Both the position numbers and the translations under genes were made by a program. Positions 1 to 6,892 of a stretch of 64,000 nucleotides of DNA are shown here, piece after piece. Source of the DNA: Ornithinimicrobium pekingense DSM 21552 (GTDB lineage Bacteria; Actinomycetota; Actinomycetes; Actinomycetales; Dermatophilaceae); assembly GCF_000421185.1 (NCBI RefSeq), contig NZ_ATWJ01000008.1:1-64000 (forward strand), given 5' to 3'. Every line of letters begins with the position of its first letter. The first letter of the stretch is position 1. The notes beneath the pieces are model-generated. The model made no database searches. It was given only the letters and a program-made list of their open reading frames with translations, and was not told the origin of the DNA.

Positions 1-167
1 CACAATGGCAGTGACTCGTGACGCGACTTCCCCCGGCGACGGCTTCATGACGCGACCTTAGCGGCTGCCACGAATCCGCACTCTTCTGCCGCTGTCGTCG
101 CGTAGCGTCCGACCATGCCGCGCGGAGGACGTCCCTGCCTGGACGTTTGTGACGTGCCGGTGAGGGC

Positions 168-824
168 TCAGAGCGCTACGGGGAAAGCGACGGGCAGCTT
201 GATGCCCACCGGGGCGGGGATGCGACCGAGCCCTGTCAGGACTGCGTCGGTGAGGGGTAGCTCCCCCGGAAGGTCTGCGTCAGCGATCGCCTCGATCGTG
301 CGCTTGGCGAGGGGCAGACCTACCGGGGTGTCGGCGGTCGTGGCGAGGTCGAGCTGGTGGACAGCGAGTTCAGCGATCCATGTCGCGATGAAGTCACCGG
401 TTCTCATCGCCTTTCCCTGAAACAGGACAACTCGGTTCGGCACGTGTGAGACGACTGTCGCAAGTGTCTCCGCGACTTCTCGAAGTCGGTGGAGCGCGGC
501 TGTGGGCCGCCCGTACGCGGAGGCGGTCCGTCGCAGCCACATCACATGGGCGATGGGGTTCTCGTCGCGGTCGTCCGGGTGGCTGCTCCAGTACGTCGCA
601 GCGTCGTGATCGGGGGGCGCGTCGGTGAAGGCGACCGCTGCGGCTGCCATTTGCGCCAGTCCGTCGCGGACATGCTCGATCACCTCCAGACGGCTCCATC
701 CGCGGCATCGGGATGCCTCGAGCAGCTCGAAGTCCTCCAGGTCCTGGCAGGCGTCGAGGAAATCCGCGAGCTGTCGCAGGAACAGCTCACGAGCCTCCTC
801 AAGACCTAGCGAGAGTGGCCTCAT
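168..824 (-). CDS. DinB-like / mycothiol-dependent maleylpyruvate isomerase family protein
   Basis: The 218-residue product resembles the actinobacterial MDMPI/DinB four-helix family. Visible landmarks are the first-helix signature around Trp43 (GWSRLEVIEHVRDG, with His51 as the likely metal ligand) and the later ELAVHQLDL stretch, which matches the conserved E-L-x-V-H-x-x-D-L segment carrying another metal-binding His. The family includes mycothiol-dependent isomerases and many members of unknown substrate, so the actual reaction is not known. The ATG is preceded by TAGGGT (831-836) and a 6-base gap, suggesting a leaderless mRNA. It lies in the element end left of the tRNA remnant, beside two toxin-antitoxin pairs, and may be cargo. 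Confidence 0.75.
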   Translation of the reverse strand: MRPLSLGLEEARELFLRQLADFLDACQDLEDFELLEASRCRGWSRLEVIEHVRDGLAQMAAAAVAFTDAPPDHDAATYWSSHPDDRDENPIAHVMWLRRTASAYGRPTAALHRLREVAETLATVVSHVPNRVVLFQGKAMRTGDFIATWIAELAVHQLDLATTADTPVGLPLAKRTIEAIADADLPGELPLTDAVLTGLGRIPAPVGIKLPVAFPVAL

Positions 825-951
825 GCCATAACCCTAGAACGGGCTTGATGTCCCTGCCCGGAGCCGTCAAGGAGCCATCAGCAATTGCCGCTGGTCGCTC
901 TCCGTTCCAGCTCGATCGGAAGGCATCGTCTCTGGGTCCTCAGGGGAGCGA

Positions 952-1272
952 TCACGGCTCTTCGAGCAACGGCACCTCGAGGTCGTACGCCAGCACGATG
1001 GCTCTTGCGAGGTGGCGCTCCTGCTCGGGCGTGAGGAACCCCAGCGTCCTGCCCAGGAGGTCGGCAGGGATGGTCAGGACGTTGTCGATCGAGACAGCAC
1101 TGTCGTGGTCCAGCCCGTTGGCACGTCCTACCGGCACCTCGCTGGACAACCCCTTGACGGTCGACGTGATGGGAGCCACGGTCACCTTGGTCATCACGGC
1201 GCGGGCAGTGTCGCGGGTGAGCACCAGGACGGGGCGCGTCTTGTCCAGCCTCGCCAGGCAGATCTCGCGCAA
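952..1272 (-). CDS. MazF/PemK-family endoribonuclease toxin
   Basis: A compact MazF-like fold is readable: the RPVLVLTRD first strand, VTVAPITST, GLSSEVPV, then a GLDHDSAVSIDNV segment and a C-terminal TLGFLTPEQ helix. MazF toxins cut mRNA at short single-stranded motifs and are held inactive by the antitoxin encoded just upstream. The TTG start at 1272 is chosen because it lies 2 bases after the antitoxin stop; an in-frame ATG at 1308 would overlap the antitoxin by 34 bp. The result is 106 residues, the usual MazF size. Specificity cannot be read from the sequence. Together with the next gene this is a type II toxin-antitoxin operon. Confidence 0.85.
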   Translation of the reverse strand: MREICLARLDKTRPVLVLTRDTARAVMTKVTVAPITSTVKGLSSEVPVGRANGLDHDSAVSIDNVLTIPADLLGRTLGFLTPEQERHLARAIVLAYDLEVPLLEEP

Positions 1273-1274
1273 GG

Positions 1275-1508
1275 TCAGTCGTCCAGTGTCGCGTGGGCTA
1301 CGGACCAAGAGACGAGCTCGTCGAGGTCATCGACCGTGCCCTTCTTCTTCAGGGTCTGGACGTCCTGCTGCGCGGCTTGCAGGCGCATCTCGCGCTCTAG
1401 GGCCGCGGCCACCAGCGCGGCTCGGCTGGCAGCCTTGCCACTGGCGACACTCCGGTCCAGAAAGCGAACCATCTCGTCAGGGAGCCGTACCGCGATCTGT
1501 GTCGTCAT
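1275..1508 (-). CDS. Ribbon-helix-helix antitoxin (MazE-like)
   Basis: The 77-residue protein begins TTQIAVRLPDEMVRFLDR, a typical ribbon-helix-helix N-terminus: a short DNA-contacting beta strand followed by a helix. The C-terminal half is charged, probably disordered until it wraps the toxin. It precedes the MazF-like gene in the same operon, the standard antitoxin-first order. TATGCT lies 6 bases before the ATG, so the mRNA is probably leaderless. A perfect 19-bp palindrome just upstream is the likely operator for autorepression by the antitoxin or the complex. VapB- or CopG-type names would fit equally well. Confidence 0.82.
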   Translation of the reverse strand: MTTQIAVRLPDEMVRFLDRSVASGKAASRAALVAAALEREMRLQAAQQDVQTLKKKGTVDDLDELVSWSVAHATLDD

Positions 1509-1514
1509 GGCGCG

Positions 1515-1546
1515 AGCATACCATCGAGCATCCCATAATGGGATGC
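1515..1546 (-). promoter_or_regulatory. mazEF promoter and 19-bp palindromic operator
   Basis: The -10 hexamer TATGCT (1515-1520) stands 6 bases before the antitoxin ATG. Upstream of it, 1528-1546 is a perfect palindrome with 9-bp arms GCATCCCAT / ATGGGATGC around a single A. Its A/T-rich centre and position over the -35 region fit an autoregulatory site for the ribbon-helix-helix antitoxin. No good -35 hexamer is visible. The remaining bases up to the yoeB-like stop (to 1681) show nothing else recognisable. Confidence 0.65.
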
Positions 1547-1681
1547 ACCTCTTGCCGCGGATCGACCGGTTGCTGCTCAGGAGTCATGGCCTGCCCGGGC
1601 GTCCCGATCCCGTGCCCGAGCTGATGGGCCGCCTCGATCTCTCGAGAGCGGCGCAACGAGGGTCGCTGGCACTGGCAAGCC

Positions 1682-1954
1682 CTACTCGTAGTGAGTCCAC
1701 ATCCGCAGCACGTGGACGACGCGCTCTTCCGGGAGCACCTCGTAGACGAGTCGGTGCTGGATGGTGATCCGCCGCGAGTAGCAGCCGGCGAGGTCACCGA
1801 CGAGCTTCTCGTAACGCGGGGGTGTGGCGAACGGGTCCTCGGCCAGGATGCCCAGGAGGTCCTGCGTCTTGTTCTTCAGGCCTGACGACACCAGCTTCTT
1901 GGCATCCTTCTGGGCCTGGCGCGAGTAGACCAGGGTCCAAGATCCATCGCTCAC
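1682..1954 (-). CDS. YoeB/Txe-family toxin
   Basis: The 90-residue protein matches the YoeB/Txe family: YSRQAQKDAKKL near the start, an internal PPRYEKLVGDLAGCYSRRI segment, then QHRLVYEV and the C-terminal LRMWTHYE. The conserved pieces include the E-x-L-x-G-x-L-x-G-x-x-S-R-R-I core and the terminal H-Y used in catalysis. YoeB cleaves mRNA on the ribosome at the A site. It starts with GTG overlapping the antitoxin stop by 4 bp, so the two are translationally coupled. Family assignment is firm from residues alone; activity is inferred. Confidence 0.9.
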   Translation of the reverse strand: MSDGSWTLVYSRQAQKDAKKLVSSGLKNKTQDLLGILAEDPFATPPRYEKLVGDLAGCYSRRITIQHRLVYEVLPEERVVHVLRMWTHYE

Positions 1955-2193
1955 CAGTCGAGCTCGGTGGACCCAGCCTCAACACCCTCAACGCGGGCCT
2001 GACGGATCGACTCGGGCAGGCCAGGGACCGACTCCAGGAACAGGGTCTCCTGTATCGCGCGCCAATCGTCTTCACCGATCAGCACAGCATTGCCCCGCTG
2101 ACCTGTGATGGTGAGCGGCTCAGACTCCTGGTTCACCTGGTCGATCAACCGGTACAGATTCGCCCGGGCCGTCGTCGCGCTCACAGCGGTCAT
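1951..2193 (-). CDS. YefM/Phd-family antitoxin
   Basis: The 80-residue protein begins MTAVSATTARANLYRLIDQV, the Phd/YefM DNA-binding start, followed by EPLTITGQRGNAVLIGEDDW, also typical, and an acidic C-terminal toxin-binding tail. The ATG at 2193 is preferred over an upstream in-frame ATG because it carries a GGAGG ribosome site and aligns with family N-termini. It represses its own operon with the YoeB-like partner; two CGTACG hexamers upstream look like its operator. It lies next to the tRNA-derived att remnant, as toxin-antitoxin pairs often do near element ends. Confidence 0.9.
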   Translation of the reverse strand: MTAVSATTARANLYRLIDQVNQESEPLTITGQRGNAVLIGEDDWRAIQETLFLESVPGLPESIRQARVEGVEAGSTELDW

Positions 2194-2212
2194 GTCACCC
2201 ACCTCCACAGCA

Positions 2213-2232
2213 ACCGTACGCCATCCCGTACG
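2213..2232 (-). promoter_or_regulatory. yefM-yoeB promoter and paired CGTACG operator
   Basis: Two palindromic CGTACG hexamers (2215-2220 and 2227-2232) are 12 bp apart centre to centre and overlap a -10 candidate, TACGGT on the minus strand (2213-2218). From memory, the E. coli yefM operator also has two identical palindromic hexamers (TGTACA) at 12-bp spacing, so this is a convincing functional analogue. The rest of 2233-2425 contains no gene or motif that I can support. Confidence 0.65.
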
Positions 2233-2425
2233 GATCAACAAGAGCCGTCCGCCTGCATGCCTCGGCATACGGTCCACGAGGCCCTGCACGAGCAGCCGTC
2301 GTCGTGTGGGTCGTCAGTGGGACGTCACCACCTTGAGAGGCCCACTACGCCCCAGTGTTGACCACATGCTCTAGGCCTCTGACCAGACAAGACTCGGCTT
2401 GGCGATCGTCGCGTACCTACCCAGG

Positions 2426-2473
2426 TCGCTCTCCTAAAGCGGGTGTCGCAGGTTCGAATCCTGCCGGGGGCAC
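2426..2473 (+). other. 3' remnant of tRNA-Arg(CCT): attachment site of an integrated element
   Basis: This stretch folds as the 3' part of a tRNA: anticodon arm TCGCT-CTCCTAA-AGCGG with anticodon CCT (2433-2435), a 5-base variable loop, a T arm with loop TTCGAAT, then acceptor strand CGGGGGC and discriminator A. The D arm and 5' acceptor strand (expected GCCCCCG) are absent upstream. An intact gene would have to begin near 2400 and does not. Site-specific integration into a tRNA 3' end leaves exactly such a copy at the distal junction, so the intact tRNA and integrase should lie to the left of this window. Confidence 0.8.
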
Positions 2474-2535
2474 TGTGCATCTGTGCAGGTCAAGGCCGGG
2501 GTGAGTCCCTTCTCGATCCAGAACGGTGGACCTTC

Positions 2536-3300
2536 ATGAGCCATGGCACGGTCCTGGTTACCGGCGTGGGCCGCACGCGGGGGCTCGGCGCCGGTATCGC
2601 GCTGCGCCTCGCCGGGCGAGGATGGGACCTCGCCCTGGGCTACCTGCCCGAGTACGACGACCGCGTGGGGCTGGAGCACGGCCCTGACGATCCGCACGAC
2701 ATCGCCGAACGGTGCCGCGCTGCGGGGGCCGCCGTCCAGCTGCTGCCCGGCGACCTGGCCCACCCGGACGTGCCCGAGAGGCTCGTCACCGCCGCCAACG
2801 CGCGCCGCGACCTGACCGCACTGGTGCTCTCCCACGCCGAGAGCGTCGACTCCTCCCTCCTCGACACGAGCCTGCAGAGCTGGGACCGGCACTACGCGGT
2901 CAACGCCCGGGCCTCGTGGCTCCTGATCAAGGCGTTCGCCGAACAGCTCCCCGCACAGGTGAGGGAGGCCCGTGCGGGACGCGTCGTCGCGCTGACCAGC
3001 GACCACACGGCCCACAACCTGCCCTACGGCTCCAGCAAGGGGGCCCTGGACCGCATCGTCGTCGCGGCCGCCGTGGAGCTGGCCGGTCGGGGCATCTCTG
3101 CGAACGCGATCAACCCCGGGCCCATCGACACCGGCTGGATGGACGAGCGCCTGCGCACATCCCTCGCCCAGCGCACACCGGCAGGTCGTCTCGGCACGGC
3201 CACCGACACCGCCGATCTGGTGGCGTTCCTCATCTCCCCCGACGGCGGGTGGGTCACCGGTCAGGTCATCCGGTCCGACGGGGGTTTCTCGGCCCAGTAG
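2536..3300 (+). CDS. Short-chain dehydrogenase/reductase (SDR) family oxidoreductase
   Basis: A classical SDR of 254 residues. The N-terminal Rossmann glycine motif reads TGVGRTRGLGAGIA, the NAR segment is VNARASW, and the catalytic set is Ser in VVALTSDH followed by Tyr and Lys in YGSSK. The PGPIDTGWM segment and the terminal GQVIRSDGGF are typical of FabG-like enzymes. It should be a soluble NAD(P)H-dependent ketone/alcohol enzyme with unknown substrate. The ATG at 2536 with GGTGGA upstream is chosen; the open frame continues 5' only through the tRNA remnant. It is the first native gene right of the att site. Confidence 0.85.
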   Translation: MSHGTVLVTGVGRTRGLGAGIALRLAGRGWDLALGYLPEYDDRVGLEHGPDDPHDIAERCRAAGAAVQLLPGDLAHPDVPERLVTAANARRDLTALVLSHAESVDSSLLDTSLQSWDRHYAVNARASWLLIKAFAEQLPAQVREARAGRVVALTSDHTAHNLPYGSSKGALDRIVVAAAVELAGRGISANAINPGPIDTGWMDERLRTSLAQRTPAGRLGTATDTADLVAFLISPDGGWVTGQVIRSDGGFSAQ

Positions 3301-3339
3301 TGGGGCGGGCCCGGGCGGCGGCCTTGACGCGGGCGCGGG

Positions 3340-3540
3340 TCACCGAGGCGGTTCGCCACTGATGTCCTCCGTCGCGCTGGGCAGGAAGATGATTCCTCGT
3401 TCGAGGTCCACCCCCGCGGCACGAGGGTCGTCGTCAGCCTCCGAGCCGGGCAGCTGCGCCTCGATGCGCTTGCGGTCCCGTTCCTCGGCCAGGTGCTTGT
3501 GGCCCGGGTTGAACAGCTCGACGACGTCGTCCCAGCTCAT
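3340..3540 (-). CDS. Small acidic protein of unknown function (DUF6191-like)
   Basis: A 66-residue protein beginning MSWDDVVELFNPGHKHLAEE, then a charged helix and a short C-terminal segment VDLERGIIFLPS. The pattern (FxPG-x-KH followed by E-E-x-x-R and a closing DL-x-x-G) recalls small actinobacterial DUF6191 proteins; I am not sure. A good ribosome site (GGGGAGG) lies 4 bases before the ATG. No enzymatic residues or membrane segments are evident. Confidence 0.6.
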   Translation of the reverse strand: MSWDDVVELFNPGHKHLAEERDRKRIEAQLPGSEADDDPRAAGVDLERGIIFLPSATEDISGEPPR

Positions 3541-3553
3541 GGTGCCTCCCCTT

Positions 3554-3578
3554 CCTGACCTGACCTGACCTGACCTTA
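3554..3578. repeat. CCTGA pentanucleotide tandem repeat in a 5' leader
   Basis: Four head-to-tail CCTGA units (3554-3573) lie between the small gene at 3340-3540 and its -10 candidate TAAGGT (minus strand, 3573-3578). Read on the minus strand the leader is a run of AGGTC/CAGGT units ahead of GGGGAGG. Slippage here would change leader length but no coding frame. Confidence 0.7.
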
Positions 3579-3634
3579 GCGGGCGAGAGAGGACCGAAAA
3601 GGGACATCGACGGGCTTCCGGTCCCCACCCGCGG

Positions 3635-4861
3635 TCACAGCCCCCGCATGGTGAACGCCCGCGCCAGGTGGTCGCGCAGCGGCGTGCCGAGCGCGGCCCG
3701 GATCGCGCCGTTGCGCACGACCCCGGCCCACGCCGGCAGGGGCCTGCCGGCCGCCATGTTGAGCTCGGCGCGCCGGGCCGCGGCGAGCGCCGCGCGCAAC
3801 CGCGCCTGCTCCAGCTCCCGGAAGGACGCCACGGCGCTCAGCGGGCCGGTCGGGCCATCGGCCAGCAGCTGCTCCACGACCGGCGCCACGGCCAGGGCGT
3901 CGAGCCAGCCAAGGGTCATCCCCTGTCCCCCGATCGGGCTGATCTCGTGGGCAGCGTCGCCCACGAGGACGCTCCTGCCGCCGAGCATCCGCTCGGCGAT
4001 GCTGCGTCGCACGGAGAACGCGCTGGTCATCGTGCACGACGGCACGTCCAGCACCTGCCCCGTGCGCCGCTGCACGATCTCGGTCAGGAGCTCGGGGGAG
4101 GACGGTGCGAGCGCCGCACCCGTGTGCGCCACCCACCGCCGCACCCGCCCGGGAAGCGGAAAGGACTCGACGATCCCCCCGGGCTCCACGTGCAGCACCG
4201 CGGCCGCCCCGTCGCCGGTCGTGTCGGCGAAGTCACCCATCAGGTAGGTGTGCGGATAGGCCCTCCGCCGGGTCCGGATGCCGACGTGCTCACGGACCAG
4301 GCTGGACGGGCCGTCCGCGCCGAACAGCACCCTGGCCGACCACCGGGTGGACTCCCCCGGCGTCCGGTCCCCCACCTCCGGCGCGGGCGCGCGCACCGCG
4401 TCGACCACGACCCCCTTGGCGTCGTCGTGGATCCCGGCCACCTCCCACCCCCGCTGCAGCGCACCGGGACGCAGTTCCGCCAGCCGCCCCACCAGCAACG
4501 CCTCGGTGCGGTGCTGCGGGAGGGCCAGCACCTGGGGGCGGTCCGGCCAGGCACCCTCGAAGGTCAGGTCACCCAGGTCACGCCCGCGGCTGCGGGCGAC
4601 GCCCCGCCGGATCGCCACCCCCTCCGCGAGCGCCGGCTCCTCCAGCCCGAGGGTATGCAGTGCCGCCAGGGCGGGCGGGTGCAGCCCGATCGCCCTGGAG
4701 TGGGTGCTCGCCTCCGGCCGACGCTCCAGCACGACGACGTCCACGCCCTGCTGCGCGAGCAGCGCAGCCAGGAACAGCCCGGTCGGCCCGCCCCCGACGA
4801 CGAGGACGTCGCACGCCCGCGGTCCACCACCCGGACGCACCGGCTGCGCCACCTCAACCAC
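3635..4861 (-). CDS. FAD-dependent monooxygenase (aromatic hydroxylase fold)
   Basis: A 408-residue PHBH-type flavoprotein. Dinucleotide motif VLVVGGGPTGLFLAALL near the N-terminus is followed by VVLERR, the second motif GADGPSSLVREHVGI mid-protein and the flavin ribityl motif LVGDAAHEISPIGGQG in the C-terminal half. The start is a GTG that overlaps the methyltransferase stop; upstream in-frame codons are low-complexity. As the last gene after a type III PKS and a methyltransferase, it probably hydroxylates or oxidises the methylated alkylresorcinol or pyrone, as SrsC does in Streptomyces griseus. The substrate is inferred only. Confidence 0.85.
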   Translation of the reverse strand: MVEVAQPVRPGGGPRACDVLVVGGGPTGLFLAALLAQQGVDVVVLERRPEASTHSRAIGLHPPALAALHTLGLEEPALAEGVAIRRGVARSRGRDLGDLTFEGAWPDRPQVLALPQHRTEALLVGRLAELRPGALQRGWEVAGIHDDAKGVVVDAVRAPAPEVGDRTPGESTRWSARVLFGADGPSSLVREHVGIRTRRRAYPHTYLMGDFADTTGDGAAAVLHVEPGGIVESFPLPGRVRRWVAHTGAALAPSSPELLTEIVQRRTGQVLDVPSCTMTSAFSVRRSIAERMLGGRSVLVGDAAHEISPIGGQGMTLGWLDALAVAPVVEQLLADGPTGPLSAVASFRELEQARLRAALAAARRAELNMAAGRPLPAWAGVVRNGAIRAALGTPLRDHLARAFTMRGL

Positions 4862-5558
4862 CCGGCGCGTCGTGCACCAGGAGGTTGCGCCACGGGTGCT
4901 GCCGCTCGACCCGCCACCCGGCGGGCACGACCGCCGCGAGCTCGTCGGGGGTGTAGCTGCGGCGGATCGAGACCAGCCCGTCGGCACGGATGAAGGAGCC
5001 CGGGAAGAAGGGCAGGGTGCCGGCCGAGAACAGGAGGTAGGCCAGCCTGCTGCGCAGGATGTCGCTGTGCACCACCCGTGCCCGCGCCAGGCGGCGCGAG
5101 TCCGTCAGCAGCGCCTGCAGCTGCGCCTCGTCGAGGTGGTGGAGCACGTGGTTGGACACCACGACGTCGAAGCGCGCTCCCTCGGCGACGAGGTCGCCGC
5201 TCAGCGCGCGACGGAAGGTCACCCCGGCCACCGGGGGTCGTGACCTGGCCCAGGCGTGGGCCCGCGGGTCGGGGTCCACCCCGGTGACCTCCACGCGCAG
5301 CCCGTCGCGAGCGGCCCACCGCACCAGGGAACGGGCGAGGTCGCCACCGCCGCAGCCGACGTCGAGCACGCTGGTCACCCGGTCGGGGTGCAGGACCGGG
5401 CGGAGGTGGTGGCGGTAAGTCGACCGCCACCCGGCCACCACGGCATTGACCACCCGGAACTGGGCGTAGGTCCGGCGGAGCGCGGCGGCGTCGCAGCCAG
5501 GGTCGTCCATCTGCTCACGGGCGTCCCGGTCGCGCTCGAGCAGGGAGGGGACGATCAC
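4854..5558 (-). CDS. Class I SAM-dependent methyltransferase
   Basis: The 234-residue protein has the class I SAM-binding pattern: motif I SVLDVGCGGGDLARSL, acidic end of strand 2 in VTGVDPD, and motif IV FDVVVSNHVLHHLD. The N-terminal DDPGCDAAALRRTYAQF region is like that of quinone and polyketide methyltransferases. The GTG start overlaps the PKS stop by 4 bp (GTGA). In the operon it would methylate the ring made by the PKS before the flavoprotein acts, in the manner of SrsB. The exact acceptor (O or C) cannot be read. Confidence 0.85.
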   Translation of the reverse strand: MIVPSLLERDRDAREQMDDPGCDAAALRRTYAQFRVVNAVVAGWRSTYRHHLRPVLHPDRVTSVLDVGCGGGDLARSLVRWAARDGLRVEVTGVDPDPRAHAWARSRPPVAGVTFRRALSGDLVAEGARFDVVVSNHVLHHLDEAQLQALLTDSRRLARARVVHSDILRSRLAYLLFSAGTLPFFPGSFIRADGLVSIRRSYTPDELAAVVPAGWRVERQHPWRNLLVHDAPGG

Positions 5559-6799
5559 CGCACTCCGGCGGCAACCTCGTCGAGGACGGGTGACGCGTCA
5601 CCCTGCCGGGTGCCGTCACCCTGCCGGGTGCCGTCGCGCTGCCCCGCGCCGCCGGGCCGCGTCCCGGCACCCAGCTTGGTCATCAGGGCGCTCTCGACCG
5701 TGAGACCGGGGCCGAACGCCATACCGCAGATGCGTTCCTCGCCTCCCGTGTGCGGCTGCTCGAGGATGTGCTTGAGGACGAAGAGCACGGTGGCGCTGCT
5801 CATGTTGCCGTAGTCACGCAGCGTCTCGCGGGAGGCGGTCACCTGCTCGGGCCGCAGACCCAGCCGTGCCTCGACCTTGTCCACGATGCTGCGGCCCCCG
5901 GGGTGGATGGCCCAGTGCTCGATCTCGTCGTAGGGCCGGCCGGCGACACCCTCGTCGCGGGCCAGCAGCGGCTCGAGGGCCCCGGTGATGTGCTCGTCGA
6001 TGATGTGCGGCACGTAGGTGCCCAGCACCATCTCGAAGCCGTTGTCCCCGATGTTCCAGGCCATCGCCTCCTCACCGACGGGGGTGAGGACCGTGTCGAA
6101 GTGGTCCAGCCGCAGCACCGGGCGGGGGGAGGGCAGGTCGCGCCCGGTGACGACGGCGGCCGCCGCCCCATCACCGAAGAGCGAGGCGCCCAGGATGGTG
6201 TCGGGGTCGTCGGTGACCCGCACGTGCAGCGAGCAGAGTTCGGCGCTGACCACGAGGACGACGGAGTCGGGGTCGGCCCGGCAGATCGTCGTCGCCTGCC
6301 GCAGGGCGGGGAACGCCGCGTAGCACCCCATGAAGCCCAGGTGGGAGCGCTGCACCGAGGGCGCGAGTCCGAGCGCACGGACGATCCGGTAGTCCGGACC
6401 CGGGCAGAAGAAGCCGGTGCACGAGACGGTGATGACGTGGGTGACGTCGGCCGCCTCGACCCCCTCGCACGCCGACAGCGCCGCGGCGGCCGCTCGGGTG
6501 TAGAGCTCGGTCGCCTCACGGACGTAGAGGTCGTTGCGGGTCGCGGTCGAGGGGTTGAGGATCTGCCGGGTCGCGGGGTCGAAGAAGACGGCCTCCGCGC
6601 CGTCGGAGCCGTGGCGCAGGCTCATCTCGGCGACCGCGGTGTGGCGCCGCTCGATCCCCGAGGTGCTGAAGGCCGCGCTCACCAGGCGGGACGCGAGCCG
6701 GCTCAGCCCGGGCTGGGAGGAGAACACCTCCCGCACCTCGTCCTGGTGCAGCACGGTAGCCGGGACGGCGACTTCGAGGGACCTGAGCGTGACAGCCAT
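5555..6799 (-). CDS. Type III polyketide synthase (chalcone/alkylresorcinol synthase family)
   Basis: A thiolase-fold homodimeric PKS of 414 residues. The catalytic triad is visible: Cys in HLGFMGCYAAFPAL, His in WAIHPGGRSIVDKVE, and Asn in YGNMSSATVLFVL. Such enzymes extend an acyl-CoA starter with malonyl-CoA and cyclise it to alkylresorcinols, alkylpyrones or naphthols. The operon partners favour a phenolic-lipid or alkylquinone product over a tetrahydroxynaphthalene. The extra C-terminal tail of about 35 residues is G/R/D/T-rich and is encoded partly by an 18-bp direct repeat. No clear ribosome site is seen; GACAAT stands 5 bases before the ATG. Confidence 0.9.
   Translation of the reverse strand: MAVTLRSLEVAVPATVLHQDEVREVFSSQPGLSRLASRLVSAAFSTSGIERRHTAVAEMSLRHGSDGAEAVFFDPATRQILNPSTATRNDLYVREATELYTRAAAAALSACEGVEAADVTHVITVSCTGFFCPGPDYRIVRALGLAPSVQRSHLGFMGCYAAFPALRQATTICRADPDSVVLVVSAELCSLHVRVTDDPDTILGASLFGDGAAAAVVTGRDLPSPRPVLRLDHFDTVLTPVGEEAMAWNIGDNGFEMVLGTYVPHIIDEHITGALEPLLARDEGVAGRPYDEIEHWAIHPGGRSIVDKVEARLGLRPEQVTASRETLRDYGNMSSATVLFVLKHILEQPHTGGEERICGMAFGPGLTVESALMTKLGAGTRPGGAGQRDGTRQGDGTRQGDASPVLDEVAAGVR
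5598..5633. repeat. Two exact 18-bp direct repeats inside the PKS 3' end
   Basis: The unit TCACCCTGCCGGGTGCCG occurs twice in tandem, and a shorter degenerate copy follows. On the coding strand it encodes a repeated GDGTRQ hexapeptide in the non-catalytic C-terminal tail. Because 18 is divisible by 3, copy-number change would keep the frame, so tail length could vary between strains. Confidence 0.85.
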
Positions 6800-6845
6800 G
6801 AGCCATTGTCAGGGCACGGGCGCGGTCCGCACCTGTCGAACCGGC

Positions 6846-6869
6846 GCGGGCCCGCCGTGGCAGGCCCGC
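6846..6869 (-). terminator. Hairpin between the SRPBCC gene and the PKS gene
   Basis: A 7-bp perfect stem GCGGGCC / GGCCCGC with a 10-base loop lies 24 bases downstream of the SRPBCC stop and ahead of the PKS start. There is no T-run, which is common for actinobacterial terminators. It may separate the two transcripts. Confidence 0.4.
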
Positions 6870-6892
6870 GGCCGGGGGGCGTCCTGGGGCGG

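Noticed and set aside
952-2193. A novel defence island at the left edge
   Set aside because: Both pairs are ordinary MazEF and YefM-YoeB types; no other defence gene is visible within the window.
2398-2473. A complete tRNA-Arg gene
   Set aside because: The 5' half does not pair: the bases before the anticodon arm lack a D arm and the acceptor strand GCCCCCG. Only a 3' remnant exists.
3554-3578. A CRISPR-like or minisatellite array
   Set aside because: Only four 5-bp units without spacers; it is a short tandem repeat in a leader.
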